Assembly: GCA_030037665.1 (NCBI GenBank)
Contig: JASHQG010000784.1
Coordinates: 1 to 33,204 of the forward strand
DNA: 33,204 bases
From: Acetobacteraceae bacterium
GTDB lineage: Bacteria > Pseudomonadota > Alphaproteobacteria > Acetobacterales > Acetobacteraceae
Direction of reading: 5' to 3'
Shown here: positions 23,753 through 32,047 of the stretch, piece after piece
Layout: the number at the start of each line of letters is the position of its first letter
How positions within the stretch are numbered: position 1 is the first letter of the stretch
The notes under the pieces: generated by a model
Told to the model about the DNA's origin: nothing
The model's database searches: none
What the model saw: only the letters and a program-made list of their open reading frames with translations
Position numbers and translations under genes: made by a program

Positions 23753-24313
23753 ATGACCGAGACCACCTGGCGCGCCGATCCGCTTGTCTGGGGCCACGGG
23801 CGCCGCGTGTTCGAGGCGTTCCTCGAGCCCACCTGCCCGTTTTCCGTCCGCGCCTTTAACAAGTTCGACGATCTGCTCGCGCAGGCAGGCGAGGACCGCA
23901 TCACCCTCAAGATCCGCGTGCAGTCGCAACCCTGGCACATGTATTCGGGGGTGATCACGCGGTGTGTCATTGCCGCTTCCACCACGCAGGGCGGCAAGGA
24001 AGCGGCGAAATCCGTCATGGCGGCGGTTGGGGCGCATCGCGAGGAATTCGAGTTCGAGCATCACTCACATGGCCCCAACATGGATGCAACGCCAAACGAG
24101 ATCATCAAGCGGATCGAAATCTACAGTGGCGTAAAGTTGGCTGAGGCATTTGCAATCCCCGATCTCGACCGAGAAATCAAATGGCACTGCAAGTACGCGC
24201 GCCAGAACGGCATCCACGTGTCGCCTACATTCATGATCGACGGGCTGGTGGAGCCTTCCATCGGCAGTGGCGATGCGGTCGGCGAGTGGGTGGCGCGGCT
24301 GTTGAAGAACTGA
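23753..24313 (+). CDS. DsbA-fold (thioredoxin-like) family protein, single active-site cysteine
   Basis: The 186-residue protein has a thioredoxin fold with an active-site-like EPTCPFSVRAF (C28) and the cis-proline region HVSPTFMIDG near residues 155-165, as in the DsbA/disulfide-isomerase-like family. The usual CxxC is reduced to CPFS, so it cannot work as a dithiol oxidase but could act as a monothiol or peroxiredoxin-like protein. It has no signal peptide, so it is cytoplasmic rather than a periplasmic DsbA. CAGGAGAGA precedes the ATG. A perfect ten-base hairpin follows its stop, so it is probably transcribed alone. Confidence 0.85.
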   Translation: MTETTWRADPLVWGHGRRVFEAFLEPTCPFSVRAFNKFDDLLAQAGEDRITLKIRVQSQPWHMYSGVITRCVIAASTTQGGKEAAKSVMAAVGAHREEFEFEHHSHGPNMDATPNEIIKRIEIYSGVKLAEAFAIPDLDREIKWHCKYARQNGIHVSPTFMIDGLVEPSIGSGDAVGEWVARLLKN

Positions 24314-24326
24314 ACGCGAGGACGGC

Positions 24327-24353
24327 GCATTGCCGCTGTTCCTGCGGCAATGC
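24327..24353 (+). terminator. Hairpin after the DsbA-like gene
   Basis: GCATTGCCGC (24327-24336) pairs perfectly with GCGGCAATGC (24344-24353) around a seven-base loop, 13 bases past the stop codon. No T-tract follows. Confidence 0.65.
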
Positions 24354-24541
24354 CTCCAAACCCTGGCCAGCCGACCAGTGAGACTGATCAAACCGCGCTG
24401 GTCGGTGATTGGGGCCCGGTCGACTGGGCAGCAACGCTGCGAAGGCTTGAGCCCATTCGCCGACCGGCGCAGTGTGCACCGGTTGCGCCGTTGCCTCAGG
24501 CTGTGGATCGACGGCGCTCATCCGGGGAGCGAAGTCCTGCA

Positions 24542-25435
24542 ATGACGTTGTCCATCTGCCCGATCGATCCGGTGTCCCGTCCGTTTTTCGCCGGCGTTGC
24601 GTCCGGACTGGATATCACGCAGCCGCTGACGCGCGAGCAGGCAGTCGAGATCGAGAAGGGCATGGACCAGTTCGGCGTGCTGGTGTTTCACAATCAGCGC
24701 TTCACCGACGAAACGCAGATGGCGTTCTCGCGCAATTTTGGCGAGCTGGAAGTGGCGACGACGCACACTGTGCGCGACACCGAGAAAACCCGACTGGGAA
24801 CCCATATAAACGATATTTCCAACCTGGACAGTGACAGCAACGTTCTGGCGCGCGACGACCGGCGTCGCTTGTTCAGCCTGGGCACGCGCCTCTGGCACTC
24901 GGACAGCTCGTTCAAGGACGTCCCGGCAAAATATTCGTTGCTGTCGGCACGGATCGTTCCCTCCAAGGGCGGCAACACCGAATTCGCCGATATGCGCACA
25001 TCGTACGATGCTCTGGATGACGAGACCAAGGCGGAGTGCGAGAACCTCGTGTGCGAGCACAGCCAGTTGTTCTCGCGCGAGCAAATCGGGTTCAGCAATT
25101 TCACCGATGACGAGCGCCGTCGCTTCGCGCCTGTGAAGCAGCGGCTTGTGCGCCGGCATCCATCGACTGGTCGCAAGTCCCTGTTCCTCGCATCGCATGC
25201 CGGAACGATTGTCGGCTGGCCGGTTCCGGAGGCACGGATGTTCCTGCGCGAACTGACAGAGCATGCAACGCAACGGCGATTCGTGTACGCGCATGAATGG
25301 CAGGTGTTCGATCTGGTGATATGGGACAATCGCGCGACCATGCACCGCGGGCGGCGATATGATCCGACCGAGGCGCGGGACATGCATCGCACCACAGTCG
25401 GAGGCACACGCTCAACGATGGCGGAGGCCGCATAG
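24542..25435 (+). CDS. TauD/TfdA-family Fe(II)/2-oxoglutarate-dependent dioxygenase
   Basis: The 297-residue enzyme uses 2-oxoglutarate, O2 and Fe(II) to hydroxylate a small organic substrate. The facial triad is H119-x-D121 (LWHSDSSFK) and H268 (TMHRGRRYD), with the 2-oxoglutarate-binding R283 in ARDMHRTTVGG. Sequence style matches the TfdA (2,4-D)/TauD (taurine)/alpha-ketoglutarate sulfonate group, but the true substrate is unknown. The ATG at 24542 has GGGGAGC about 12 bases upstream; the open frame continues back to 24350 without signals. The nearest neighbours are unrelated, so no operon partner helps with the substrate. Confidence 0.92.
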   Translation: MTLSICPIDPVSRPFFAGVASGLDITQPLTREQAVEIEKGMDQFGVLVFHNQRFTDETQMAFSRNFGELEVATTHTVRDTEKTRLGTHINDISNLDSDSNVLARDDRRRLFSLGTRLWHSDSSFKDVPAKYSLLSARIVPSKGGNTEFADMRTSYDALDDETKAECENLVCEHSQLFSREQIGFSNFTDDERRRFAPVKQRLVRRHPSTGRKSLFLASHAGTIVGWPVPEARMFLRELTEHATQRRFVYAHEWQVFDLVIWDNRATMHRGRRYDPTEARDMHRTTVGGTRSTMAEAA

Positions 25436-25695
25436 CGGCGCCCTTGCCGTGCGCTGCGGCGACCACGCGGAACCCTCCACCCGGCCGTATCGCGAGACCG
25501 TCAGCCCAATCCAGTTGTGATGGCTGGGGCAGGCCTTGTTCGTTGGCAAGCCCTGTCAGCCATTCCCAGTCGTGGCAATTGCGCGCGGCGAGCCACTGCT
25601 GCATTCTGTGAGGCTTCCGACTGCGCTGCGCGGTCGGGAGCGAGGAGCCAATGGCTGAGATAACGAACGTTAGCTACACAAACAGGGAGCCGCCA
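25436..25695. other. 260-bp region before the substrate-binding protein
   Basis: Minus-strand frame 25604-25436 encodes a protein-like stretch (LAARNCHDWEWLTGLANEQ and on) but runs on antisense into the TauD gene without stopping until 25101, so it is not called. No other feature is supported. Confidence 0.35.
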
Positions 25696-26916
25696 ATGAC
25701 GATCTTCACGCGCCGCACGATCCTTGCCGCCCTGCCCAGCGCGCTTGCCCTTGCCACGGTGCCTGCCCGTGCCGCCAGGACGTATGGACCGGGCGTCTCT
25801 GACACAGAGATCAAGATCGGCAACACCGGGCCTTATAGCGGTCCGCTGTCGAACGCCAGTCCGATCCCACTGTCGATGCAAGCCTATTTCAAGATGATCA
25901 ATGCCCAGGGCGGCGTGAACGGGCGCAAGATCAATTGGATCTCGTACGACGATAGCTACTCACCGCCGAAGACGGTCGAGATGACACGCAGGCTGGTCGA
26001 AGAGGATCACGTCCTGTTCGTGGCCGGTCCCGTCGGAACCCCGACGAACAGCGCGGTCTGGCACTACCTGAACGAAAAGAAGGTACCGCAGCTGTTTCCC
26101 GCAACCGGCGCTACGAAGTGGAACGACCCAAAGGGCCATCCGTGGACCATGGCCTTTTTTATCAGCTACCAGGCCGAGGGGCGCATCTATGCCGCGTACA
26201 TCCTGAAGAACAAGCCTGATGCGAAAATCGGTGTGCTCTATCAAAACGACGATTTCGGCAAAGACTATTTGAAGGGTGTGGTCGACGGGCTCGGCGCGAA
26301 GGCCGCGACGATGATCAAGGCCAAGGCAAGCTACGAGAGCACGGACGCGACGGTCGACTCGCAGATTGTCGCTTTACAATCAGCAGGCTGTGATGTCCTC
26401 ATCACGGTCGCCATTCCCAAGTTTGGCGCTCAGGCGGTCAAGAAGGTCGCGGAGATAGACTGGCACCCGCTGCACATCCTCAACGGCATCGCCTCGTCCG
26501 TTGGAGCGACCCTGAAGCCAGCTGGTCTGGCAAACGCAAAGGGGATCATCAGCGACAGCTCTTTCAAGGATCCCACCGATCCTGAATGGCGCAACGACGC
26601 CGGCTACAAGCAGTGGCTCTCGTTCATGGACAAGTATTATCCGAATGGCGACAAAACAGATAACCAGACCGTCTACGGTTACTCGATGGCCGAGACGACG
26701 GTGCAGGTGCTGAAGCAGTGCGGGGACAACCTGACGAGGGAGAACGTCATGAAGCAGGCAGCCAACCTGCATCTTCCATTGCCGATGTTGCTACCCGGCA
26801 TCGTGATCGACACCAGTCCCACCAATTTCGCGCCGATTCACCAAGCCCAAATGCGGCGCTTCAACGGCGAGCGGTACGTTCCATTCGGTCCGATCCTTTC
26901 GGGTGTGACTGCCTGA
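25696..26916 (+). CDS. ABC-type branched-chain amino acid/aromatic-type substrate-binding protein (LivK-like)
   Basis: The 406-residue secreted binding protein has an N-terminal signal peptide (residues 1-26) containing RRTILAAL, which could be a twin-arginine signal, and likely cleavage after PARA. The mature part is the periplasmic-binding-protein type 1 fold: SDTEIKIGNTGPYSGPLS start, the GGVNGRKINWISYDDSYSPPKTVEMTRRLVE segment and FVAGPVGTPTNSAV. Ligands in this family include branched-chain amino acids, amides, urea and aromatic acids. GGGAG precedes the ATG. No permease or ATPase genes are adjacent, so it is an orphan that must pair with a transporter encoded elsewhere. Confidence 0.93.
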   Translation: MTIFTRRTILAALPSALALATVPARAARTYGPGVSDTEIKIGNTGPYSGPLSNASPIPLSMQAYFKMINAQGGVNGRKINWISYDDSYSPPKTVEMTRRLVEEDHVLFVAGPVGTPTNSAVWHYLNEKKVPQLFPATGATKWNDPKGHPWTMAFFISYQAEGRIYAAYILKNKPDAKIGVLYQNDDFGKDYLKGVVDGLGAKAATMIKAKASYESTDATVDSQIVALQSAGCDVLITVAIPKFGAQAVKKVAEIDWHPLHILNGIASSVGATLKPAGLANAKGIISDSSFKDPTDPEWRNDAGYKQWLSFMDKYYPNGDKTDNQTVYGYSMAETTVQVLKQCGDNLTRENVMKQAANLHLPLPMLLPGIVIDTSPTNFAPIHQAQMRRFNGERYVPFGPILSGVTA

Positions 26917-27044
26917 CCCGTGCCGGCGGTTGCGATGCGGTCGTGACCGCCAGCTCCGTTTCCAGGGTGAGTTGCGTCGGATAATGGTGTGGTTTCTCCG
27001 CTAGGATTACACCACAATGCGCGCAACAAACCGGAGGAACGGCC

Positions 27045-27872
27045 ATGCCGATCATCGACGTTCAGGTCCACCCGTTCGATCGCGATCATTCCGGCCGTCC
27101 GTGGGCCGGACCCTCGCATGGACTGAAATCCGCGACCGGCGATGAAATGGTCGCGGCGATGAACGCGGTCGGCGTCGATGCCGCGATCATGGTGTCGTCA
27201 TTCAGCGCCTATCGCTACGACCCAAGTTATGCGCTGGAGGTCTACCGCAAATACCCCGACAGATTCCGCGTCGTCACACCGGTTGATGCGACCGATCCCA
27301 CGATCGACGACGTGGTGGCGCGCTGGGCCGCGACCGAGGGGGCGCGCGGCATCCGCATCATCCTGCGCGAAGGGATGCCGATGGAGCCGGACCATCCCGG
27401 CCTGTCGCGCACGCTCAACGCCGCGGCGCGACACGGACTGCCGGTCAATCTCCTCTGCTGGGGCATGCTGGATAAGGGTGCGGCGATCATGCGCAGGTTC
27501 GCCGACACGGTGATCGTTGTCGATCATCTCGGCCTGTTACAGCCCATGCGTCCGCCGGTTCCCGCCACTGTCTGGGCCGAACTGCCGACATTGGTCGCGC
27601 TGGCGCAGTATCCGAATGTTCGGGTGAAGGTCAGCGGCGCCTGCACCATGTCCCACCAGCCGTTCCCGTATGACGACATCTGGGACAATGTGCTGCGCGT
27701 GATCGACGGGTTCGGACTGGATCGCTGCATGTGGGGCACGGATTGGACGCGCACGATTCAGATGCTGACCTATGAGCAGGGTGTCGTGCCGTTCCGCGAC
27801 AGCACGCGCCTGTCGGCAGCTGACAAGGCGATGCTGATGGGGGGAACGCTGCAGCAGGTCTACAGGTGGTAG
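27045..27872 (+). CDS. Amidohydrolase-2 family metal-dependent hydrolase
   Basis: The 275-residue TIM-barrel protein is of the amidohydrolase-related family that includes ACMSD, gamma-resorcylate decarboxylase and 2-pyrone-4,6-dicarboxylate lactonase. Putative metal-site segments are IIDVQVHPF (D5, H9), VVDHLGLLQ and WGTDWTR near residue 230. Reaction is therefore decarboxylation or hydrolysis of an aromatic or lactone substrate, not assigned. AACCGGAGGAACG is a strong ribosome site. A short inverted repeat (26985-26990 with 27009-27014) lies upstream. A VOC gene follows after 66 bp and is probably co-transcribed. Confidence 0.9.
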   Translation: MPIIDVQVHPFDRDHSGRPWAGPSHGLKSATGDEMVAAMNAVGVDAAIMVSSFSAYRYDPSYALEVYRKYPDRFRVVTPVDATDPTIDDVVARWAATEGARGIRIILREGMPMEPDHPGLSRTLNAAARHGLPVNLLCWGMLDKGAAIMRRFADTVIVVDHLGLLQPMRPPVPATVWAELPTLVALAQYPNVRVKVSGACTMSHQPFPYDDIWDNVLRVIDGFGLDRCMWGTDWTRTIQMLTYEQGVVPFRDSTRLSAADKAMLMGGTLQQVYRW

Positions 27873-27938
27873 CGGCACCTCTTTTCGTGACGCTCAAATC
27901 GTGTACTCTCATGTGATCCCCAACGGGAGGAAAACCGA

Positions 27939-28325
27939 ATGTTCAGCCATATCATGGTCGGCAGTAACGATATCGCCCGCTCGAAGGCGTTTTATGACGC
28001 CGTGTTCGGTGCAATGGGCGCCAAGCCCGGCGTGGAGGACGCCAAGGGCCGGTTGATCTACTCGCATAATGGCAGCCTCTTCATGGTGAGCAAGCCGATC
28101 GACGGCAAGGCTGCCACACACGCCAATGGCGGCACGATCGGCTTCGTTATGGCGAGTCCAGATCAAGCCGACGCGTGGCACAAGGCCGGTGTTGCCCACG
28201 GCGGCAAGTCGATCGAGGACGCGCCAGGCATTCGCCAGGGCGGTCCAGTGCCGATGTATCTCGCGTACCTGCGCGATCCCGACGGCAACAAGCTCTGCGG
28301 ATTTGCGCGCCTTCAGACCGGGTGA
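27939..28325 (+). CDS. VOC-superfamily (glyoxalase-like) protein
   Basis: The 128-residue protein has the VOC pattern: MFSHIMVGSNDIARSKAFYDAVF at the start and LAYLRDPDGNKLCGF at the end. The usual C-terminal metal ligand Glu is Cys or absent and only H4 is clearly placed, so it may not bind metal in the common way. GGGAGGAAAA lies upstream of the ATG. It follows an amidohydrolase gene on the same strand and could act on the same compound, but this is inference. Confidence 0.87.
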   Translation: MFSHIMVGSNDIARSKAFYDAVFGAMGAKPGVEDAKGRLIYSHNGSLFMVSKPIDGKAATHANGGTIGFVMASPDQADAWHKAGVAHGGKSIEDAPGIRQGGPVPMYLAYLRDPDGNKLCGFARLQTG

Positions 28326-28465
28326 AGCGCTGACAAAGCCGCTCGCGCCGGAGCGGTCGAGCTGCGAGGCAGCGTGGGCGAGAGACGAAACACGCGATCC
28401 GTGGGTTCGACCTCTCCCCGCGGCATTCTATGTCGCAACATCACCCACACGGGGAGACGTGGTTC

Positions 28466-28864
28466 CTATCGCGGCCAATCCAGCCGCGGCTCCCGCCGCG
28501 CCGGGCGCGTGGTGGATGGCGGGGCGTCGAGCGGTGTGTGCTCGTCCAGTTCGTGCGGCGCGGGCGGGATTGGTGGTCGGGCGCTCGTCACCGCCCGCTG
28601 CCCCGGAGGCGGTTCGTGGCGCGCCGGTTCGTAGACGTCGTGGTAGTCAATCGGCGGTCCGGGCTCCGGCATGCGTAGCGACAAATGCCGGATTTCGTGC
28701 TGGATTTCGTCGAGCCGCGCCTCCAGCACATCCAACCTGCCTTTAACGCCAATGACGCTGAATGGCATGAACAAAAATGCAAGCGCGTAGAGCAGCGCCG
28801 GCACCACCACCAGCAGTAGCCCCCACCAGGGAAGCCAGTCCGGTACAGGGAAAGGCAGGGTCAT
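28466..28864 (-). CDS. Small single-pass membrane protein with coiled coil, unknown function
   Basis: The 132-residue product begins MTLPFPVPDWLPWWG, then has one strongly hydrophobic helix (about residues 13-40, LLLVVVPALLYALAFLFMPF). A probable coiled coil follows (VKGRLDVLEARLDEIQHEIRHL, about 42-65), and the tail is proline- and arginine-rich and probably disordered. I recall similar unnamed proteins in Acetobacteraceae, but no function is known. The ATG at 28864 is chosen because the sequence pattern begins there; a GTG at 28873 adds three residues. No clear ribosome site is seen. The gene is convergent with the VOC gene. Confidence 0.68.
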   Translation of the reverse strand: MTLPFPVPDWLPWWGLLLVVVPALLYALAFLFMPFSVIGVKGRLDVLEARLDEIQHEIRHLSLRMPEPGPPIDYHDVYEPARHEPPPGQRAVTSARPPIPPAPHELDEHTPLDAPPSTTRPARREPRLDWPR

Positions 28865-28927
28865 GCCGCGCACGCTAACACAACCGAGGCGGGGCGTCGC
28901 GTGCTATGTCCGGGAGCAGCGGCGACG

Positions 28928-29704
28928 TTACCCGAACGCGTAGGCGTCCATGCGCAGAGCGCTGTAGGTCGTGCTGGCGTGTAGGCGCGTTGCCGCGGCG
29001 TTTTCGCCGCCGGCACCAAAGGCCACGAACAGAGGCAGCAGATGCTCCTCGGTCGGGTGCTGCAGGGCGGCGTAGGGCGCCCGGCGGCGATAGGCCAGCA
29101 GCTCGTCGGTGCGGTGCTGCACCAAAGCGTCGTGCATCCAGTTGGAGAAGGCGGCAACATCGGCCGGGGGCGACGTGTCCGGCGCACCGCGGCGCAGACG
29201 GCTCAGATTGTGTGTGAAGGACCCGGAGCCGATCACCAGCACGTCCTCGGCACGCAGCCGGGAGATTGCCTGACCGAGCTTGTGGTGATGCGCGGGGCCA
29301 AGCCGGGATTGCAACGACAGCTGCAGCACGGGGACGTCGTGCGCCGGATACATCAGCGTCAACGGCACCCAGGCGCCATGATCGAGGCCGCGGTCGCGGT
29401 CGAGCTCGGCAGCGAGACCGGCCTCATTCAGCAGCGTCGCCACGCGGCCAGCCAGTTCCGGGGCACCCGGGGCGGGATACCGCGTCGCGTGCAGCGCCGG
29501 CGGAAAACCGTAGAAATCGTGGATCGTCTTGTTGACCGCGACGGCGTTGAGTTCGGGGCGCGCGGTTTCCCAATGCGCCGAGGCGACCAGGATCGCGTCG
29601 GGACGCCCGAGAGCCTCGCCGAGCTGGGACAGGAAGTCGCGGGCCGGGGATGGTTCGAGCGCCATCATCGGCGAGCCATGGCTGAGGAAGAGAGTGGGAA
29701 GCAT
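28928..29704 (-). CDS. DODA-type extradiol ring-cleavage dioxygenase (YgiD-like, LigB superfamily)
   Basis: The 258-residue protein has the LigB/DODA fold signature. H9 lies in FLSHGSPMM, H44 in ASAHWE, H108 in LDHGAWVPL, with later GSGSFTHN (H164) and LQHPTEEHLLPL (H215, H220). H9, H44 and one of the later His residues probably hold the Fe or Zn. E. coli YgiD cleaves L-DOPA; the natural substrate here is unknown. The ATG at 29704 is preceded by GAGGTTAGGTACCCCCC, without a classical ribosome site. It lies 166 bp downstream of the tandem amidohydrolase genes and could be co-transcribed with them. Confidence 0.9.
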   Translation of the reverse strand: MLPTLFLSHGSPMMALEPSPARDFLSQLGEALGRPDAILVASAHWETARPELNAVAVNKTIHDFYGFPPALHATRYPAPGAPELAGRVATLLNEAGLAAELDRDRGLDHGAWVPLTLMYPAHDVPVLQLSLQSRLGPAHHHKLGQAISRLRAEDVLVIGSGSFTHNLSRLRRGAPDTSPPADVAAFSNWMHDALVQHRTDELLAYRRRAPYAALQHPTEEHLLPLFVAFGAGGENAAATRLHASTTYSALRMDAYAFG

Positions 29705-29840
29705 GGGGGGTACCTAACCTCTCGTTTCTCTGCGTGCGGGCGAGACATTCCACTGGGCGTCAGTCCGCGGGTCGAAAGGAGCCGCGTCGAGGGGCGACGT
29801 GGTGCGGTTCCGCCGGTCGCCCTTCACCGGACGTGTCGCG

Positions 29841-29866
29841 CCGCCCGCTTCCGCAGGCGGGAGCGG
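29841..29866 (-). terminator. Hairpin after the 29871-30974 amidohydrolase gene
   Basis: CCCGC (29844-29848) and GCGGG (29857-29861) form an inner stem, with outer CCG/CGG pairings, just past the stop codon at 29871. It resembles the GC-rich palindromic blocks elsewhere in the window. Evidence is moderate. Confidence 0.4.
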
Positions 29867-29870
29867 TGTC

Positions 29871-30974
29871 CTATGCGAAACTGAAAACGCTCAGCGCATT
29901 GTCGCGGAACAACTTGCGCTTTTCCTCCGCCGTCATCTGGAAACCGAACGCCGTGTTCGGGTCATCGAAATCCCAGTGCGGATAATCGCTGGAATAGACC
30001 ATGCGGTCCCAGCCGATCCATTCGAACACCTGGCGCAGGTCGTCCGGGTGCTCGGGTTCTTCCACCGGCTGCGTCGCAAACCAGATGTTGGTTCGGATGT
30101 ACTCGGAGGGCGGTCGCTTCACCAGCGGCACTTCGTCACGCATCTTTGCCCAGTGGTTGTCCAATCGCCAGCCCAGCACAGGCGCCCAGGCAAAGCCGCC
30201 CTCGATCATCACCAGTTTCAGGTTCGGAAATTGCTCGAAGACGCCTTCCAGGATGAGGCTGGCGACCTGATTCTGCATCGAGTGCACCAGCACGTGGTGG
30301 TCCTCGACGTAGAACTGCGGCCACCCACCCGCGCTGGGCGCGCTGGACAGCGTGCCACCGACATGCAGCCCGATCGACAGACCATTCGCCTGCGCGGCGT
30401 CATAGATCGGCCAGTAGCGACGCCGACCGATCGGCTCCGACGTCTTCGATCCCACCTGCACCTGGCAAAAGCGCCAGTCGCCGAGGCGCTTTTCTATCTC
30501 CTTCACCGCTGCGACCGGATCGTCTTGCGGTACCTGGATCGACGCGCGCAGGCGCGGCTCCGGCTCCACGAACTCATGCGCCTGCCAGTCGTTGACCGCG
30601 GCGCACAAGGCCGCTGCCTCATCCAGGTTGCGCGACGTGTTGCAGCCGAGCAGGGGCTCCAGCACGCCGTACATGATGTTATATGGTTCCAGAAGCTGCG
30701 TACGCATGAAATCGACGTCGGAACCCGGCGCGCCGCCATTCGGCGGAAACGAATCCCGCCGTGACAGGAACGGCTGGAAGCGCGGATAGGTGCCGCGGTC
30801 GGCGTACGGCCCCGTGTTGAACTTGCCGTATTGCGCCACGTGCTTGCGCCAGCGCGCGGAGAGGTATTGCTCCAGGGCGCCCGGCTTGGGGAATGGATGC
30901 ACGTCGCAATCAATGATGCCCAGTCGGTTTTCGGCCGCGGCAGACCGCTGCATCAGATCGACGGGTGCGTTCAT
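29871..30974 (-). CDS. Amidohydrolase-2 family protein, second of a tandem pair
   Basis: The 367-residue TIM-barrel metal-dependent hydrolase has a metal-site IIDCDVHPF (D24, H26), a mid-barrel GLHVGG and a late SSDYPHWDFDD (Asp ligand plus His). These are the same segments as in its upstream paralogue and as in the amidohydrolase-2 family of decarboxylases and hydrolases. AAGGAGA lies upstream of the ATG at 30974. Its start overlaps the stop of the upstream gene by four bases (ATGA), so the two are translationally coupled and may form a heteromer or act in sequence. The substrate is unknown. Confidence 0.92.
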   Translation of the reverse strand: MNAPVDLMQRSAAAENRLGIIDCDVHPFPKPGALEQYLSARWRKHVAQYGKFNTGPYADRGTYPRFQPFLSRRDSFPPNGGAPGSDVDFMRTQLLEPYNIMYGVLEPLLGCNTSRNLDEAAALCAAVNDWQAHEFVEPEPRLRASIQVPQDDPVAAVKEIEKRLGDWRFCQVQVGSKTSEPIGRRRYWPIYDAAQANGLSIGLHVGGTLSSAPSAGGWPQFYVEDHHVLVHSMQNQVASLILEGVFEQFPNLKLVMIEGGFAWAPVLGWRLDNHWAKMRDEVPLVKRPPSEYIRTNIWFATQPVEEPEHPDDLRQVFEWIGWDRMVYSSDYPHWDFDDPNTAFGFQMTAEEKRKLFRDNALSVFSFA

Positions 30975-32047
30975 CGCACAGTCTCCTTCAGTCGCGGATA
31001 AGTATCCAACGGATTGTCCACGCAGATCCGCTTCCGCAAGGCGGGTGACAGCCCGTCGGGCAGCACCTTGTCGCCCTCAAACTGCCAGTGCGGATAGTCG
31101 GTTGCAAACAACAACATACGGTCGCTGTCGATCTGTTCCATGATTCGTTCGATCACCGCAGGGTCAGGCGGAGCGTCGACCGGCTGAATGCTGAGGCGCA
31201 CACTCTCACGCAGAATCTCTGCCGGCGAGCGGTTCACCCACGGTACTTCCGCCCGCACGCCACGCCAGGTCTTGATCGCGCGCCACATGAAGCCAGGCAA
31301 CCACGTGACGCCGGATTCCAGCAGCACGACCCGCAGCGACGGAAACTTGTTGAAGATACCGTTGCTGATCAGGCTGAGCATTTGGTCTTCGAATGTCTGC
31401 GAATGCGCAACGTAGTCGTGGAGATGGTGCGACGGCCATCCGGTAGAGGTCGGCGCGTAGCGGTACATGCTGCCAGCGTGAATGCCAATGGGCATATCGT
31501 ACTTCACCGCCGCGTCATAGATCGGCCAGTAATAGCTGCGGCCGAGCATCATCTCGCAGGCGACCGGCATCAGGATCTGCACGAAACGACGATCGCCGGC
31601 GCGCTTCTCTATTTCCTCCACAGCCATGTACGGCGCCTGCGCCGGCACGACGATCGAAGCGCGCAGGCGTGGATCCTGATTCAGCCAGTTCTCGATGACC
31701 CAGTCATTTACCGCGCCGCATATTGCCGCGCCCATCGACTCGCTGACCGCGACCTGACCGCCGGTCAGCGGATTGCAGATCGCCAGACTCATGCCGAAAT
31801 GGTCCAGCGCATCGCGCTGCATCGCCCCGAGATCACCGCCGGGTCGCTTGCCCGAAACGCGCCAGTCGGGCCGGCAGGTGATCGGCGCGTTCAGCGGATA
31901 GCTCATCATGTCGAAGCCGTCGAGGCCGCGCGCGACGAACGATTCCTGCCAGAACGGCTCCATGTAACGCAGCAGAGCCTTAAGGTCCGGCACCCCGGGA
32001 TGGATGTCGCAGTCGATTGCGCCGACGGTGAGCGATGCATCATTCAT
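30971..32047 (-). CDS. Amidohydrolase-2 family protein, first of a tandem pair
   Basis: The 358-residue protein has the metal-site AIDCDIHPG (D14, H16), IGIHAGS, and a late ATDYPHWQFEGDK. Its paralogue immediately downstream shares the order of these segments, with moderate similarity. The family includes 2-amino-3-carboxymuconate-semialdehyde decarboxylase and resorcylate decarboxylases, so a carboxylated aromatic or muconate-type substrate is plausible but unproven. There is no ribosome site before the ATG at 32047; a near-consensus promoter six bases upstream suggests a leaderless mRNA. Confidence 0.92.
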   Translation of the reverse strand: MNDASLTVGAIDCDIHPGVPDLKALLRYMEPFWQESFVARGLDGFDMMSYPLNAPITCRPDWRVSGKRPGGDLGAMQRDALDHFGMSLAICNPLTGGQVAVSESMGAAICGAVNDWVIENWLNQDPRLRASIVVPAQAPYMAVEEIEKRAGDRRFVQILMPVACEMMLGRSYYWPIYDAAVKYDMPIGIHAGSMYRYAPTSTGWPSHHLHDYVAHSQTFEDQMLSLISNGIFNKFPSLRVVLLESGVTWLPGFMWRAIKTWRGVRAEVPWVNRSPAEILRESVRLSIQPVDAPPDPAVIERIMEQIDSDRMLLFATDYPHWQFEGDKVLPDGLSPALRKRICVDNPLDTYPRLKETVR

